A DNA stretch of 64,000 bases from Amycolatopsis saalfeldensis (GTDB taxonomy: Bacteria; Actinomycetota; Actinomycetes; Mycobacteriales; Pseudonocardiaceae). The stretch spans positions 62,001-126,000 of the forward strand of contig NZ_FOEF01000021.1 of NCBI RefSeq assembly GCF_900110575.1. The letters run 5' to 3'. The position numbers and the translations under genes are program-made. Every line of letters begins with the position of its first letter. Positions within the stretch are counted from its first letter, which is position 1. The notes under the pieces are model-generated. The model had not been told where the DNA came from. It made no database searches and was given only the letters and a program-made list of their open reading frames with translations. Positions 33,191 through 40,805 of the stretch are shown here, piece by piece.

Positions 33191-34279
33191 ATGCCTGCCA
33201 TTCCCTCGCTCGGCGGCCTTCGAGGCCGCGGCGGCAACCGCGCCAAGGCGGCGGCCCCGCGCCCGATCCCCGTTCCGCTGTCGGCCTATGTGGTCGACTG
33301 CGCGGTGTACGTGGAAGGCAAACGCCTGCCGGGGCGATGGACGCACTCCGAGGCCATCAAGGAGGTCCGCAAGCGCCACGCGGGCTTCGTCTGGATCGGG
33401 CTGCACGAGCCGGACGCCGAGCAGATCCAGGGCGTCGCGGACACGTTCGGGCTGCACGAGCTGGCCGTGGAGGACGCGCTGGAGGCGCACCAGCGGCCCA
33501 AGCTGGAGCGCTACGACGACACGCTGTTCATGGTGGTCAAGACCGTTCGCTACGTGGAGCACGAGTCGCCCACCACGGCGAACGAGATCGTCGAGACCGG
33601 CGAGCTGATGGTGTTCCTCGGCCGCGACTTCGTGATCACCGTCCGGCACGGCAACCACTCCGGGCTGGCCCGGCTGCGCCGTGACCTCGACGACGACCCG
33701 GAGCGCCTGGCCCTCGGGCCCGCCGCCGTGGTGCACGCGATCGCCGACCACGTGGTCGACCACTACCTGGAGGTCACCAGCCGGATCGAGTCCGACATCG
33801 ACGAAATCGAGGCGCAGGTCTTCGCGCCGCGCTCGCTGGTGAGCGCGGAGCAGATCTACCTGATGAAGCGGGAAGTCCTGGAGCTGCGGCGCGCGGTGAT
33901 GCCGCTCGGCACGCCGGTTTCCCGCCTGGCCGAGGGCTACACCCGGCTGGTGCCGGACGAGGTCCGGTCCTACTTCCGCGACGTCGCCGACCACCTCGCC
34001 ACCGTGTCGGAGCGGGTGGCGGCGTTCGACGAGCTGCTGAGCACCCTGGTCGACGCCACCGTCGCGAAGATCTCGCTGCAGCAGAACACCGACATGCGCA
34101 AGATCACCTCGTGGGCGGCGATCATCACCGTGCCGACCATGGGCGCCGGCATCTACGGGATGAACTTCGACTACATGCCGGAGCTGCACTGGAAGTTCGG
34201 CTACCCGCTCGCCGTCGGCGTGATCTTCGCGATCTGCCTGCTGCTCTACCGAATATTCAGGAAGAACGGCTGGCTCTAG
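33191..34279 (+). CDS. corA: CorA-type magnesium/cobalt transporter
   Basis: A 362-residue CorA-family channel that should import magnesium as a pentamer. A long cytoplasmic domain is followed by two C-terminal membrane helices with the signature GMN at 323-325 (YGMNF) between them. An acidic external loop (DYMPEL) follows the signature, and the end is basic (RKNGWL). The ATG at 33191 was chosen because AGGAG lies six bases before it; an upstream GTG-type start has no such site. A Ser/Pro-rich leader ORF precedes it by 98 bases. In M. tuberculosis corA is Rv1239c, near the lpqY-sugABC operon that also occurs in this window. Confidence 0.93.
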   Translation: MPAIPSLGGLRGRGGNRAKAAAPRPIPVPLSAYVVDCAVYVEGKRLPGRWTHSEAIKEVRKRHAGFVWIGLHEPDAEQIQGVADTFGLHELAVEDALEAHQRPKLERYDDTLFMVVKTVRYVEHESPTTANEIVETGELMVFLGRDFVITVRHGNHSGLARLRRDLDDDPERLALGPAAVVHAIADHVVDHYLEVTSRIESDIDEIEAQVFAPRSLVSAEQIYLMKREVLELRRAVMPLGTPVSRLAEGYTRLVPDEVRSYFRDVADHLATVSERVAAFDELLSTLVDATVAKISLQQNTDMRKITSWAAIITVPTMGAGIYGMNFDYMPELHWKFGYPLAVGVIFAICLLLYRIFRKNGWL

Positions 34280-34329
34280 CCGGCCCCGCCCCCCTTCTTC
34301 CACCCCGGTAGCACTGCAGGAGTACTCCC

Positions 34330-34446
34330 ATGCCTCGTCTGCTGACCAACCTCAAGTTCTGGGCCGTCACGCTCAGCCTCGCCTGGATCGTCGGCATCGT
34401 GACCGTGATCAGCCTCAACCCCGGCTTCTCGCACGGCATGAAATAA
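34330..34446 (+). CDS. Small membrane protein downstream of corA (38 residues)
   Basis: A 38-codon frame with ATG at 34330 and TAA at 34444-34446. AGGAG lies about nine bases upstream. The protein is MPRLLTNLKFW followed by one membrane segment (AVTLSLAWIVGIVTVISL) and a short NPGFSHGMK tail. It begins 50 bp after corA, in the same direction, so a co-transcribed partner or regulator of CorA is possible. A good ribosome site and hydrophobic pattern support it; I know of no named family. Confidence 0.65.
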   Translation: MPRLLTNLKFWAVTLSLAWIVGIVTVISLNPGFSHGMK

Positions 34447-34471
34447 CGGCACGGCGCCGTACCCTGGGCGC

Positions 34472-35125
34472 ATGCCGAAAGCGCTGGTGGTCGCCGACGA
34501 GGTCGACGAGCGGTTGTGGACCGAGGCGGTCCGCGCGCTCCGCGTCGACCTCGTCGTCGGTGCCGGCGATCTGCCGTACGACTACCTCGAGTTCCTCGCG
34601 AACACCCTCGACGTGCCGTGTGTTTTCGTGCCCGGCAACCACGATCCCGACCTGACCGGTTACACGCGCTACGGCGGACTGTCCATGAAGGACGGTTTCC
34701 CGACCGCGTGGCCCGGCCCGGCGGGCGGGGTCAACGCCGACGGGCGCGTGGTGGACGTCGCCGGGATCCGGTTCGCCGGGCTCGGCGGGTCCATCCGGTA
34801 CAACAACGGCCCGAACCAGTGGACGCAGCGGCAGGCTTCGCGCCGCGCCCGCGGGCTCGAGCGGCGGGCCCGGTGGCGGCAGTGGCGCGACGGCCGGACG
34901 GTCGACGTGCTGCTCACCCACGCCCCGCCCCTGCACCTCGGCGACCGCGAAGACCCGCCACACCGCGGTTTCGCCTGCCTGCACCGGACGATCGAGACGC
35001 TGCGTCCGCGCTGGCTGCTGCACGGCCACATCCACCCCCACGGCGAGCCGGTGCCGGACCGCGTGGTCGGCGGCACCACGGTGCGCAATGTGGTGGGCCA
35101 CCAGATCATGGAGTTCCCGCGATGA
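34472..35125 (+). CDS. Metallophosphoesterase
   Basis: A 217-residue calcineurin-like phosphoesterase. Metal ligands are visible in VVADEVDERL, VGAGDLPYDYLEF, PGNHDPD, LLTHAPPL and HGHIHPHG. The first DxH motif is altered to DEVDE, which occurs in some members of this small-subfamily type. It may hydrolyse a phosphodiester; the substrate is unknown. No ribosome site is seen and a -10-like TACCCT ends six bases before the ATG, so it is probably leaderless. Its stop overlaps the start of the ParB-like gene (ATGA). Confidence 0.85.
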   Translation: MPKALVVADEVDERLWTEAVRALRVDLVVGAGDLPYDYLEFLANTLDVPCVFVPGNHDPDLTGYTRYGGLSMKDGFPTAWPGPAGGVNADGRVVDVAGIRFAGLGGSIRYNNGPNQWTQRQASRRARGLERRARWRQWRDGRTVDVLLTHAPPLHLGDREDPPHRGFACLHRTIETLRPRWLLHGHIHPHGEPVPDRVVGGTTVRNVVGHQIMEFPR

Positions 35126-35964
35126 CCAGACCCACCGGTTTCCCGCGCGCCGACGCCGAGCACGACTTCCTCCGGGCCCGGCGCGGCCAGGTCCTTTCGC
35201 GACTGGCGACCTGGCTGCGCCGCGAGCCGGACGACGTGAACATCATGCTGCCGTTCCACGAAGTGGTGGAAGCACTGGGTTACGCGGGCGAATCGCGGCT
35301 GGGGCTGCGGGTGATCCGGCTGGACTCGATCGTCGGCACGGTGGACCGCAGCCGCGACTTCGACCGCCGCTTCCGCCCGACGTCCGGGCGGGTGCGCGAG
35401 CGCTGGGAGCGGCTCGCGCTGGCCGCCCGCCGGGGCGAGGAGATCCCGCCGATCGAGGTGTACCGCGTGGGCGAGCTGCACTTCATCATCGACGGCCACC
35501 ACCGCGTCTCCGTGGCGCTGGCGCAGGGAGTGTCCACAATAGAGGCTTCGGTGACGGTGGTGCGCACGAAGCTGGACCCGAGCGGCATCCGCTACCGCGG
35601 CGACCTGATCGTGAAGGACTACCGGCGGCTGTTCCTGGAGCGCGTGCCGCTGACCGGCCACGCGCGGGCGTCGGTGATCGTCTCGGACCCGTGGGACTAC
35701 GCGCGGCTCGGCGAGCACATCGAGGCGTGGGGCTTCCGGCTGATGCAGGACGAGGGCCGTTTCACCGAGCGCGCCACGATCGCCCAGCGCTGGTTCGACG
35801 AGGAGTACACCCCCGTCGTCGACATGCTCCGGCAGGCCGACCTGACCGGGGACCGGACCGACGCGGAGGCCTACATGTGGGTGGCCTCGGAGCGCTACCG
35901 GCTGATCCGCACCCACCGCTGGGACGACGAGGTGATCGAGGCGCTGCGGGCCCGCCGGCACTGA
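35122..35964 (+). CDS. ParB-like N-terminal domain protein
   Basis: A 280-residue protein with a ParB/sulfiredoxin-type domain in the middle. The core is IEVYRVGELHFIIDGHHRVS, with the GHHR motif near residue 125 that in ParB proteins binds and hydrolyses CTP or ATP. No ParB HTH domain follows; the C-terminal half is helical and charged. Its role is therefore not chromosome partition, and I can only call it ParB-like. It overlaps the phosphoesterase stop by ATGA, so the two proteins are made together, suggesting a nucleotide or nucleic-acid task. Confidence 0.8.
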   Translation: MTRPTGFPRADAEHDFLRARRGQVLSRLATWLRREPDDVNIMLPFHEVVEALGYAGESRLGLRVIRLDSIVGTVDRSRDFDRRFRPTSGRVRERWERLALAARRGEEIPPIEVYRVGELHFIIDGHHRVSVALAQGVSTIEASVTVVRTKLDPSGIRYRGDLIVKDYRRLFLERVPLTGHARASVIVSDPWDYARLGEHIEAWGFRLMQDEGRFTERATIAQRWFDEEYTPVVDMLRQADLTGDRTDAEAYMWVASERYRLIRTHRWDDEVIEALRARRH

Positions 35965-35970
35965 CCTCTT

Positions 35971-36012
35971 GTCAGGATCGACCTGACGCCCTAGTGTCAG
36001 GCTCGTCCTGAC
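35971..36012. promoter_or_regulatory. Tandem 17-bp operator palindromes
   Basis: GTCAGG-ATCGA-CCTGAC (35971-35987) and GTCAGG-CTCGT-CCTGAC (35996-36012) are two copies of the same inverted repeat with centres 25 bp apart. They stand directly before the zinc-finger HTH gene at 36029. The outer flanks also pair with each other (CTCTTGTCAGGA with TCCTGACAAGAG). They are probably operators for the adjacent HTH protein. Confidence 0.7.
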
Positions 36013-36028
36013 AAGAGGGAGGATCACC

Positions 36029-36382
36029 ATGACCACCACCCAAGGCCTGCACTGCTCGTTCTGCGCGAAACCGCAGGACGAGGTCGAGAAGCTGGTCGCC
36101 GGGCCCGGCGTCTACATCTGCGACGGCTGCGTGGACCTGTGCGTCGGCATCATCGCCGAAGGCGACGGCTCCACGCCCGAAGTGACGCTGTGGGAACGGA
36201 AGACCGACGAGGAGATCCTCGAGAGCCTGCCCCGGATGGCGATGGTGAGCGCGCAGGCCGACGGCCGCATCCAGACCCTGGTGAACCTGCTGCGCTCACG
36301 CGGCGTGGCCTGGGCCCGGATCGGTGAAGCACTCGGCGTGACCCGGCAATCGGCGTGGGAGCGGTTCTCCGCGGACCAGTGA
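36029..36382 (+). CDS. ClpX-type C4 zinc finger plus HTH regulator
   Basis: A 117-residue protein with an N-terminal C4 zinc finger of the ClpX type (Cys9, Cys12, Cys31 and Cys34 in HCSFCAKP and ICDGCVDLC), an acidic linker, and a C-terminal helix-turn-helix (ARIGEALGVTRQSAWERFS). There is no AAA+ domain, so it is not ClpX. It appears to be a small DNA-binding regulator. Tandem palindromes directly upstream suggest autoregulation. GGGAGGA precedes the ATG. Such short proteins are known in actinomycetes but I know no assigned target. Confidence 0.85.
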   Translation: MTTTQGLHCSFCAKPQDEVEKLVAGPGVYICDGCVDLCVGIIAEGDGSTPEVTLWERKTDEEILESLPRMAMVSAQADGRIQTLVNLLRSRGVAWARIGEALGVTRQSAWERFSADQ

Positions 36383-36403
36383 CCGTCCACTTCGGATGGT
36401 CAC
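36379..36403. terminator. Convergent terminator hairpin
   Basis: GTGACCGTCC (36379-36388) pairs with GGATGGTCAC (36394-36403) across a 5-base loop, with one G-T pair. It overlaps the stop codon of the zinc-finger gene on one strand and the stop of the sigma-factor pseudogene on the other. Confidence 0.65.
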
Positions 36404-36982
36404 GGGATCAGCCCGCGGGTCAGCACGACGTCGGCGGCCTGCTCCGCGGTCAGCGGCGGCAGCGGGCTCTGCACCGCCACGGCGTCGGCCGGATCGCGGC
36501 GCAGGACACCGCTGTTGTTGGTGGTGACCACGGCGAGCAGCTGGACGTACACCGCGCCGGCGCCGTGCTGGTCCGTGACGCGCACGCCAAGCTGGTACGT
36601 CGAGTCCCCGGTGGCCGCCGGGAGAAACGGGTCCGCGGACGGCGTCTCACCGGGGATGGTGAGGCGTTCGATCTTCGCCGACGAGCTCAGCCGAGACCGC
36701 ACGGCGTCGCCGATCACGCAGGCCAAGCGCGTGCGAACCGGCTCGCACAGGGCCTCGACGCCGCGCGCGGCCTGGCTCTTGACCGTGTCTTCGACGACGC
36801 CGAGCAGGCCGGCTACCTCCGCGGCCGGCAGGTCCTCCAGGAACCGCAGCACGACCATCGCGCGCTGACGCGGGGTCAGGGTGGCGAGCACGCCCGTCGC
36901 CGCACATGGCGAACGCCACCCGTCGGGAGCGCTGGACTCGCGCGGCGAAGTACTCGCTGAAATCGAGGTCTCTCGACGTCAC
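36400..36982 (-). pseudogene. ECF sigma factor pseudogene (SigE-like family), frameshifted and internally deleted
   Basis: The upstream part reads TSRDLDFSEYFAARVQRSRR and then VAFAMCGD, the start of region 2 of ECF sigma factors of the Streptomyces SigE-like family. It then loses frame. In the next frame the sequence resumes as LATLTPRQRAMVVLRFLEDL, then VAGLLGVVEDTVKSQAARGVEAL, which is region 4. About 80-100 residues of regions 2-3 are missing. The C-terminal 110 residues do not belong to the sigma fold and look like a fused remnant. No functional sigma factor can result. The normal family length is about 170 residues. Confidence 0.8.
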
Positions 36983-36988
36983 AAAAAA

Positions 36989-37029
36989 GGACGGACCCCT
37001 CCCGAATCGAAGTCGGGAGGGGCCCGTCC
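36989..37029 (-). terminator. Rho-independent terminator of the MFS exporter gene
   Basis: GGACGGACCCCTCCCGA (36989-37005) and TCGGGAGGGGCCCGTCC (37013-37029) form a 17-bp stem with one mismatch. Reading leftward it is followed by TTTTTT, a classic intrinsic terminator. It lies 16 bp after the exporter stop. Confidence 0.88.
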
Positions 37030-37045
37030 GCCCCCGGTCGGACGC

Positions 37046-38551
37046 CTACATGTGCACCGCGGCCGCCGTGGCCTGTTGCTTCGGCGCGCCTGGGCGCAGG
37101 AGCAGGCCGGTGATCACCGCGCCGGCAACGAAGATCGCTGCCGCCCAGGTGAACGCCGTGGTGTAGCTGTGCACCGCAGCCTCGGCCGCGAGCTGCGGCG
37201 TCGGCGTGCGGCCGGCGATGAACGACGACGCCGCGTTGCCGGCCAGGGTGCTCAGCAGCGCCGTGCCGATGGAACCGCCGACCTGCTGCATCGTGTTGAC
37301 GGTCGCGGACGCGACCCCGGCGTCGTGCATGTCGACGCCGAACGTCGCGACGCTCATCGCGGGCGCCATCGCCAAGCCGATGCCGACGCCCATCACCATC
37401 AGCGGCCCCAGCACGCCCCCGGCGTACGTGCTGCCGACGTTGATGCCGCTCAGCCAGAACAGCCCGGCCCCCGCGATCAGCATGCCCGTGGGCACCAGCG
37501 GCCGCGGCCCGAACCGGGGCAGCAGCACGCTCGTCGCGGTGGTCGCGGCGATCATCAGCGTCCCGACCATCGGCAGGAAGCCGAACCCGCTCTGGATCGG
37601 GGTGAACTTCAGGTTCAGCTGCACGTAGAACGTGAGGAACAGGAAGATCGAGAACATCCCGATGGCGAGCAGGAACATCGCGATGTACGAGCCGCCGCGG
37701 TCCCGGTCGAGCAGCACGCGCAGTGGCAGCAGCGGGTGCCGGACGCGTTGCTGCAGCCCGACGAACACCGCGAGCAGCACCAGCCCGGCGAGCAGGAAGC
37801 CCCACACCGAAACCGATCCCCACGAGTCGTGCTCGGCGTTCGAGAAGCCGTAGACGAGCGCGAACAGGCCGGCCGACGCGGTGACCGTGCCCGGCAGGTC
37901 GAGCTTCGGGCGCGGGCCGTCGGACTTCTGGCGGCGCAGCAGGATCGCGCCGCCGATGAAGGTGACCACCGCGAACACGATGTTCACGAACATGCACCAG
38001 CGCCAGTCGAGGTACTCGGTGAGCACGCCGCCGAGCAGCAGGCCGATCGCGGCACCCCCGCCGCCGATCGCGCCGAACACGCCGAACGCGCGGCCGCGCT
38101 CCTTCGGGTCGGTGAACGTGGTGGTGAGCAAGGAAAGCGCGGCCGGCGCGAGCAGCGCGCCGAACACTCCCTGTGCCGCCCGGGCGATGAGCAGCATCTC
38201 GATGTTGCCGGCGAAGCCGCCGATCGCGGACACCGCCGCGAACCCGGCGAGGCCCACGAGGAGCGCGTTCTTGCGGCCGAACAGGTCCGCGAGCCGCCCG
38301 CCGAGCAGCAACAGGCTGCCGAACGCGAGCGCGTACGCGGTGACGACCCATTGCCGGGCGTCGTCGGAAAAGCCGAGGTCGGCCTGCGCCGACGGCAGGG
38401 CGATGTTCACAACGGTGGCGTCCAGCACCACCATCAGCTGGGCGAGGCCGATCACCACGAGGATCAGCCAGCGTCTGGCGTGGTGCGGGTTGTCAGCGTG
38501 GCTCGGCGCGTCCTCCCCCGGACGTTCGAGCGTGGCTGTTGACTCAGTCAT
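37046..38551 (-). CDS. MFS drug exporter, DHA2 (EmrB/QacA) family
   Basis: A 501-residue DHA2-type exporter with about 14 membrane segments. Signatures are LDATVVNIALP in helix 1, GGRLADLFGRKNAL between helices 2 and 3, and RAAQGVFGALLAPAALSLL in the antiporter motif region. It should pump hydrophobic drugs out in exchange for protons. The gene diverges from a TetR regulator 123 bp away, the common layout for a repressor-controlled exporter, and ends in an intrinsic terminator. Confidence 0.92.
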   Translation of the reverse strand: MTESTATLERPGEDAPSHADNPHHARRWLILVVIGLAQLMVVLDATVVNIALPSAQADLGFSDDARQWVVTAYALAFGSLLLLGGRLADLFGRKNALLVGLAGFAAVSAIGGFAGNIEMLLIARAAQGVFGALLAPAALSLLTTTFTDPKERGRAFGVFGAIGGGGAAIGLLLGGVLTEYLDWRWCMFVNIVFAVVTFIGGAILLRRQKSDGPRPKLDLPGTVTASAGLFALVYGFSNAEHDSWGSVSVWGFLLAGLVLLAVFVGLQQRVRHPLLPLRVLLDRDRGGSYIAMFLLAIGMFSIFLFLTFYVQLNLKFTPIQSGFGFLPMVGTLMIAATTATSVLLPRFGPRPLVPTGMLIAGAGLFWLSGINVGSTYAGGVLGPLMVMGVGIGLAMAPAMSVATFGVDMHDAGVASATVNTMQQVGGSIGTALLSTLAGNAASSFIAGRTPTPQLAAEAAVHSYTTAFTWAAAIFVAGAVITGLLLRPGAPKQQATAAAVHM

Positions 38552-38674
38552 TGCGGTGCATACCTCACGGATAGTGATCGCGGCGCTATGTGGAGTAGGT
38601 GCCTCCCCTTACGTCGACCAAGGTACACAAAAAGCGGAGAACCTGCCTCGACTTAATTTGGTAACCTGTTCGTC

Positions 38675-39370
38675 ATGACACGGGACGCTGCTCCCGCCGC
38701 ACCGGCGCGGCCGCTGCGGCGTGATGCCGAACTCAACCGCCGGCGGATGCTCGAATCCGCGCGCGCCGTCTTCGGGCGGCGAGGACTGGAAGCCACGCTC
38801 GACGACGTCGCCCACCACGCGGGGCTCGGCGTCGGCACCGTCTACCGGCGCTTCCCCAGCAAGGAACACCTGGTCGAGGCCATGTTCGCCGATCGGATGG
38901 AAGACCTGACCGAACTGGCCGCGAAGGCGCTGGAGCACGAAGACGCTTGGGAGGGCTTCGTCGAGTTCACCTGGCAGGCGGCCGAGCTGGCCGCGTGCGA
39001 CCGCGGGCTGCGCGAGATCATGCTGTCCAAGGCGTTCGGGCACGGGCACGTCGCCGAGGTCAAAGCCCGCATGGTGCCGTTGATCACCGAACTCGTCGAG
39101 CGCGCGCAGGCCTCAGGCCAGCTGCGCGCCGACGTGGTGCCGACCGACCTGCCGCTGATCCACCAGATGATCGGCTCCGTCGTGGAGTACACCAGCCTGG
39201 TCGAGCCGCACCTGTGGCGCCGCTGCCTGGCCCTGATCCTCGACGGCCTGCGCGCCGAGCCGGGCCGCTCGTCCGACCTGCCCCACCCGGGCCTGAACCA
39301 GGCCGAGATCGACGAGGCGATGTGCGCCTGGCGGCAACCGAAGCACCCGGCCGCGCCAAAAAGCTCGTGA
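38675..39370 (+). CDS. TetR family regulator of the divergent exporter
   Basis: A 231-residue TetR regulator. The HTH spans about residues 15-65 (RRDAELNRRRMLESARAVFG, then GLGVGTVYRRFPSKEHLVEA), with a C-terminal domain typical of drug-binding members. It probably represses the divergent DHA2 exporter. A -10-like TAACCT ends seven bases before the ATG and there is no ribosome site, so it is likely leaderless. Its final serine codon and stop come from palindrome copy 2. Confidence 0.9.
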   Translation: MTRDAAPAAPARPLRRDAELNRRRMLESARAVFGRRGLEATLDDVAHHAGLGVGTVYRRFPSKEHLVEAMFADRMEDLTELAAKALEHEDAWEGFVEFTWQAAELAACDRGLREIMLSKAFGHGHVAEVKARMVPLITELVERAQASGQLRADVVPTDLPLIHQMIGSVVEYTSLVEPHLWRRCLALILDGLRAEPGRSSDLPHPGLNQAEIDEAMCAWRQPKHPAAPKSS

Positions 39371-39410
39371 GTGTTCAGGACGGTCAGAACCGTTCGGAAC
39401 ACTCACGAGC
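39363..39410. repeat. Palindromic repeat, copy 2 (bidirectional terminator-like)
   Basis: GCTCGTGAGTGTTC (39363-39376) and GAACACTCACGAGC (39397-39410) are perfect outer arms. The inner arms AGGACGGT and ACCGTTCG carry mismatches. It separates the convergent tetR and pspC genes, and its TCG-TGA is the end of tetR. Confidence 0.85.
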
Positions 39411-39419
39411 CCGGAAAGG

Positions 39420-39614
39420 TCACTCGCTGGGGATGATCGCCCAGAGGATCAGGTAGGCCACGAACTGCGGGCCCGGCAGCAGGCAGGACAGCACGGCCAG
39501 CAGCCGCACCTTGCCCGCCGAAATGCCGAAGCGGCGGCCCAGGCCGGCACACACCCCGCCGATCATGCGGTCGTTCCGCGGACGGCTGAGCCTGCGCGTG
39601 ACGGATGCGGTCAT
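39420..39614 (-). CDS. PspC domain membrane protein
   Basis: A 64-residue PspC-domain protein. The family start TRRLSRPRNDRMIGGVCAGL, the GxxxxR-rich GRRFGISAGKVRLLAVLSCL region and a terminal membrane segment ending LWAIIPSE are all present. PspC proteins sit in the inner membrane and take part in envelope stress responses. The ATG at 39614 was chosen because GGGAGGGG and GGAAG precede it; a longer frame upstream lacks support. Confidence 0.88.
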   Translation of the reverse strand: MTASVTRRLSRPRNDRMIGGVCAGLGRRFGISAGKVRLLAVLSCLLPGPQFVAYLILWAIIPSE

Positions 39615-39839
39615 CGTCTTCCCCTCCCGTTGGGTGCTTGTGCCCATGTCACCACGGCGGCCGGGGCCCGCACATCGCTCCGCGGGACGATCCGGGCCCC
39701 TAGGGGCTGCGGGCCAGGAACGCGGAATCATCCGCCGTGAACCGGTTTTCTCGGCTCTGACCTGCGGAGACAATCTCGGGGAAAGTGGGATTTCCCTGTC
39801 AGGGCTGGCTTTTCGGCCGTTCGTGGTGATACTTCACCC

Positions 39840-40754
39840 GTGCGTAACCCACTCGGACCTGTTGTCGTCGCGCTTGGTGGCGCCCTTGCCGTGGCCGGTT
39901 GTGCCGGCGCGCCCGCGGTGGCGCCCGACGACTCGCCGCCCGCGCCGCTGACGGCCAGTGCCGCGCTCGGTGAGTTCACCACGCTCGATTACTGCAGCCT
40001 GCTCGACGTCAACCGGCTGCGCAGCGCCACGGCCGACCAGCCCGACTCGTCGTTCGACGCCTGCCACGGTGAGTTCATCCAGAACGGCCAGCACAGGCAG
40101 GTGGTCGTCGGCCCGCTGGCCGCGGACAGCGATCCCAACGTCAAGCCCTACGACTACGCCGGCGCGGTCCCGGACGGCCTCGCCGTGGCGCAGTCGAGCT
40201 TCAACGCGGCGGCCTCGTGCGGTCGCGTGATCACCTTCGCCGACGGCATCCGGCTGAACGTCGCGGTCAGCGACACCGCGGGTCCCTCGGCGGCCGACGA
40301 CCGATGCGCCGACGCCGACGCGGCCGTCGGCGGGGTCCTCGCCGCCATCGGCGGGAAGAAGGTGCGGCATCAGGCGTTCGCGGATCGCTCGTGGGGCCGT
40401 GTCGACGCGTGCGCGCTGCTGAGCGCGCACGACCTCGACGCCACCAGCGGCGCCGGCGCCCAGCCGACCGGCGGGCTTTCCGGGCACTCGTGCATCCGCG
40501 GCAAGGTGAGCGTGAAGTTCTCGGTCGAGGATTCGGCGCCCACCGGGCCGGCCGAGCTGCTCGGCGGCCGGACCTCGCGGGTGAGCACCGATGGAGCGTT
40601 CTGCCGCGTCACCACCGTGCAGCCGGCCCCAGGCGCGGCGGGCCGAAGCGAACAGGCAGAGGTCGACGTCGTGGACACCAGCGGCTCGACCGGCGACGCC
40701 GCCTGCCCCGACGCCCGCACCGCCGCGGCCCTCGTCTTCGCCAAGATCCCGTGA
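39840..40754 (+). CDS. Lipoprotein, DUF3558-like
   Basis: A 304-residue protein with a lipoprotein signal peptide. The lipobox VAGC places the lipid on Cys21 after a hydrophobic stretch. The mature part has two similar halves with paired cysteines (LDYCSLLDVNRL and VDACALLSAHDLD), resembling DUF3558-type actinobacterial lipoproteins. It should be anchored on the outer face of the membrane. Function unknown. GTG start at 39840. A hairpin directly follows the stop. Confidence 0.8.
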   Translation: MRNPLGPVVVALGGALAVAGCAGAPAVAPDDSPPAPLTASAALGEFTTLDYCSLLDVNRLRSATADQPDSSFDACHGEFIQNGQHRQVVVGPLAADSDPNVKPYDYAGAVPDGLAVAQSSFNAAASCGRVITFADGIRLNVAVSDTAGPSAADDRCADADAAVGGVLAAIGGKKVRHQAFADRSWGRVDACALLSAHDLDATSGAGAQPTGGLSGHSCIRGKVSVKFSVEDSAPTGPAELLGGRTSRVSTDGAFCRVTTVQPAPGAAGRSEQAEVDVVDTSGSTGDAACPDARTAAALVFAKIP

Positions 40755-40755
40755 A

Positions 40756-40790
40756 ACAGCCCCCTCACCCGACGCGGATGAGGGGGCTGT
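40756..40790. terminator. Bidirectional hairpin terminator
   Basis: ACAGCCCCCTCA (40756-40767) and TGAGGGGGCTGT (40779-40790) are perfect 12-bp arms around an 11-base loop. It lies between the convergent lipoprotein and sugC genes, 2 bp past one stop and 15 bp past the other. Confidence 0.85.
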
Positions 40791-40805
40791 CGCGAACCTC
40801 TGCCG

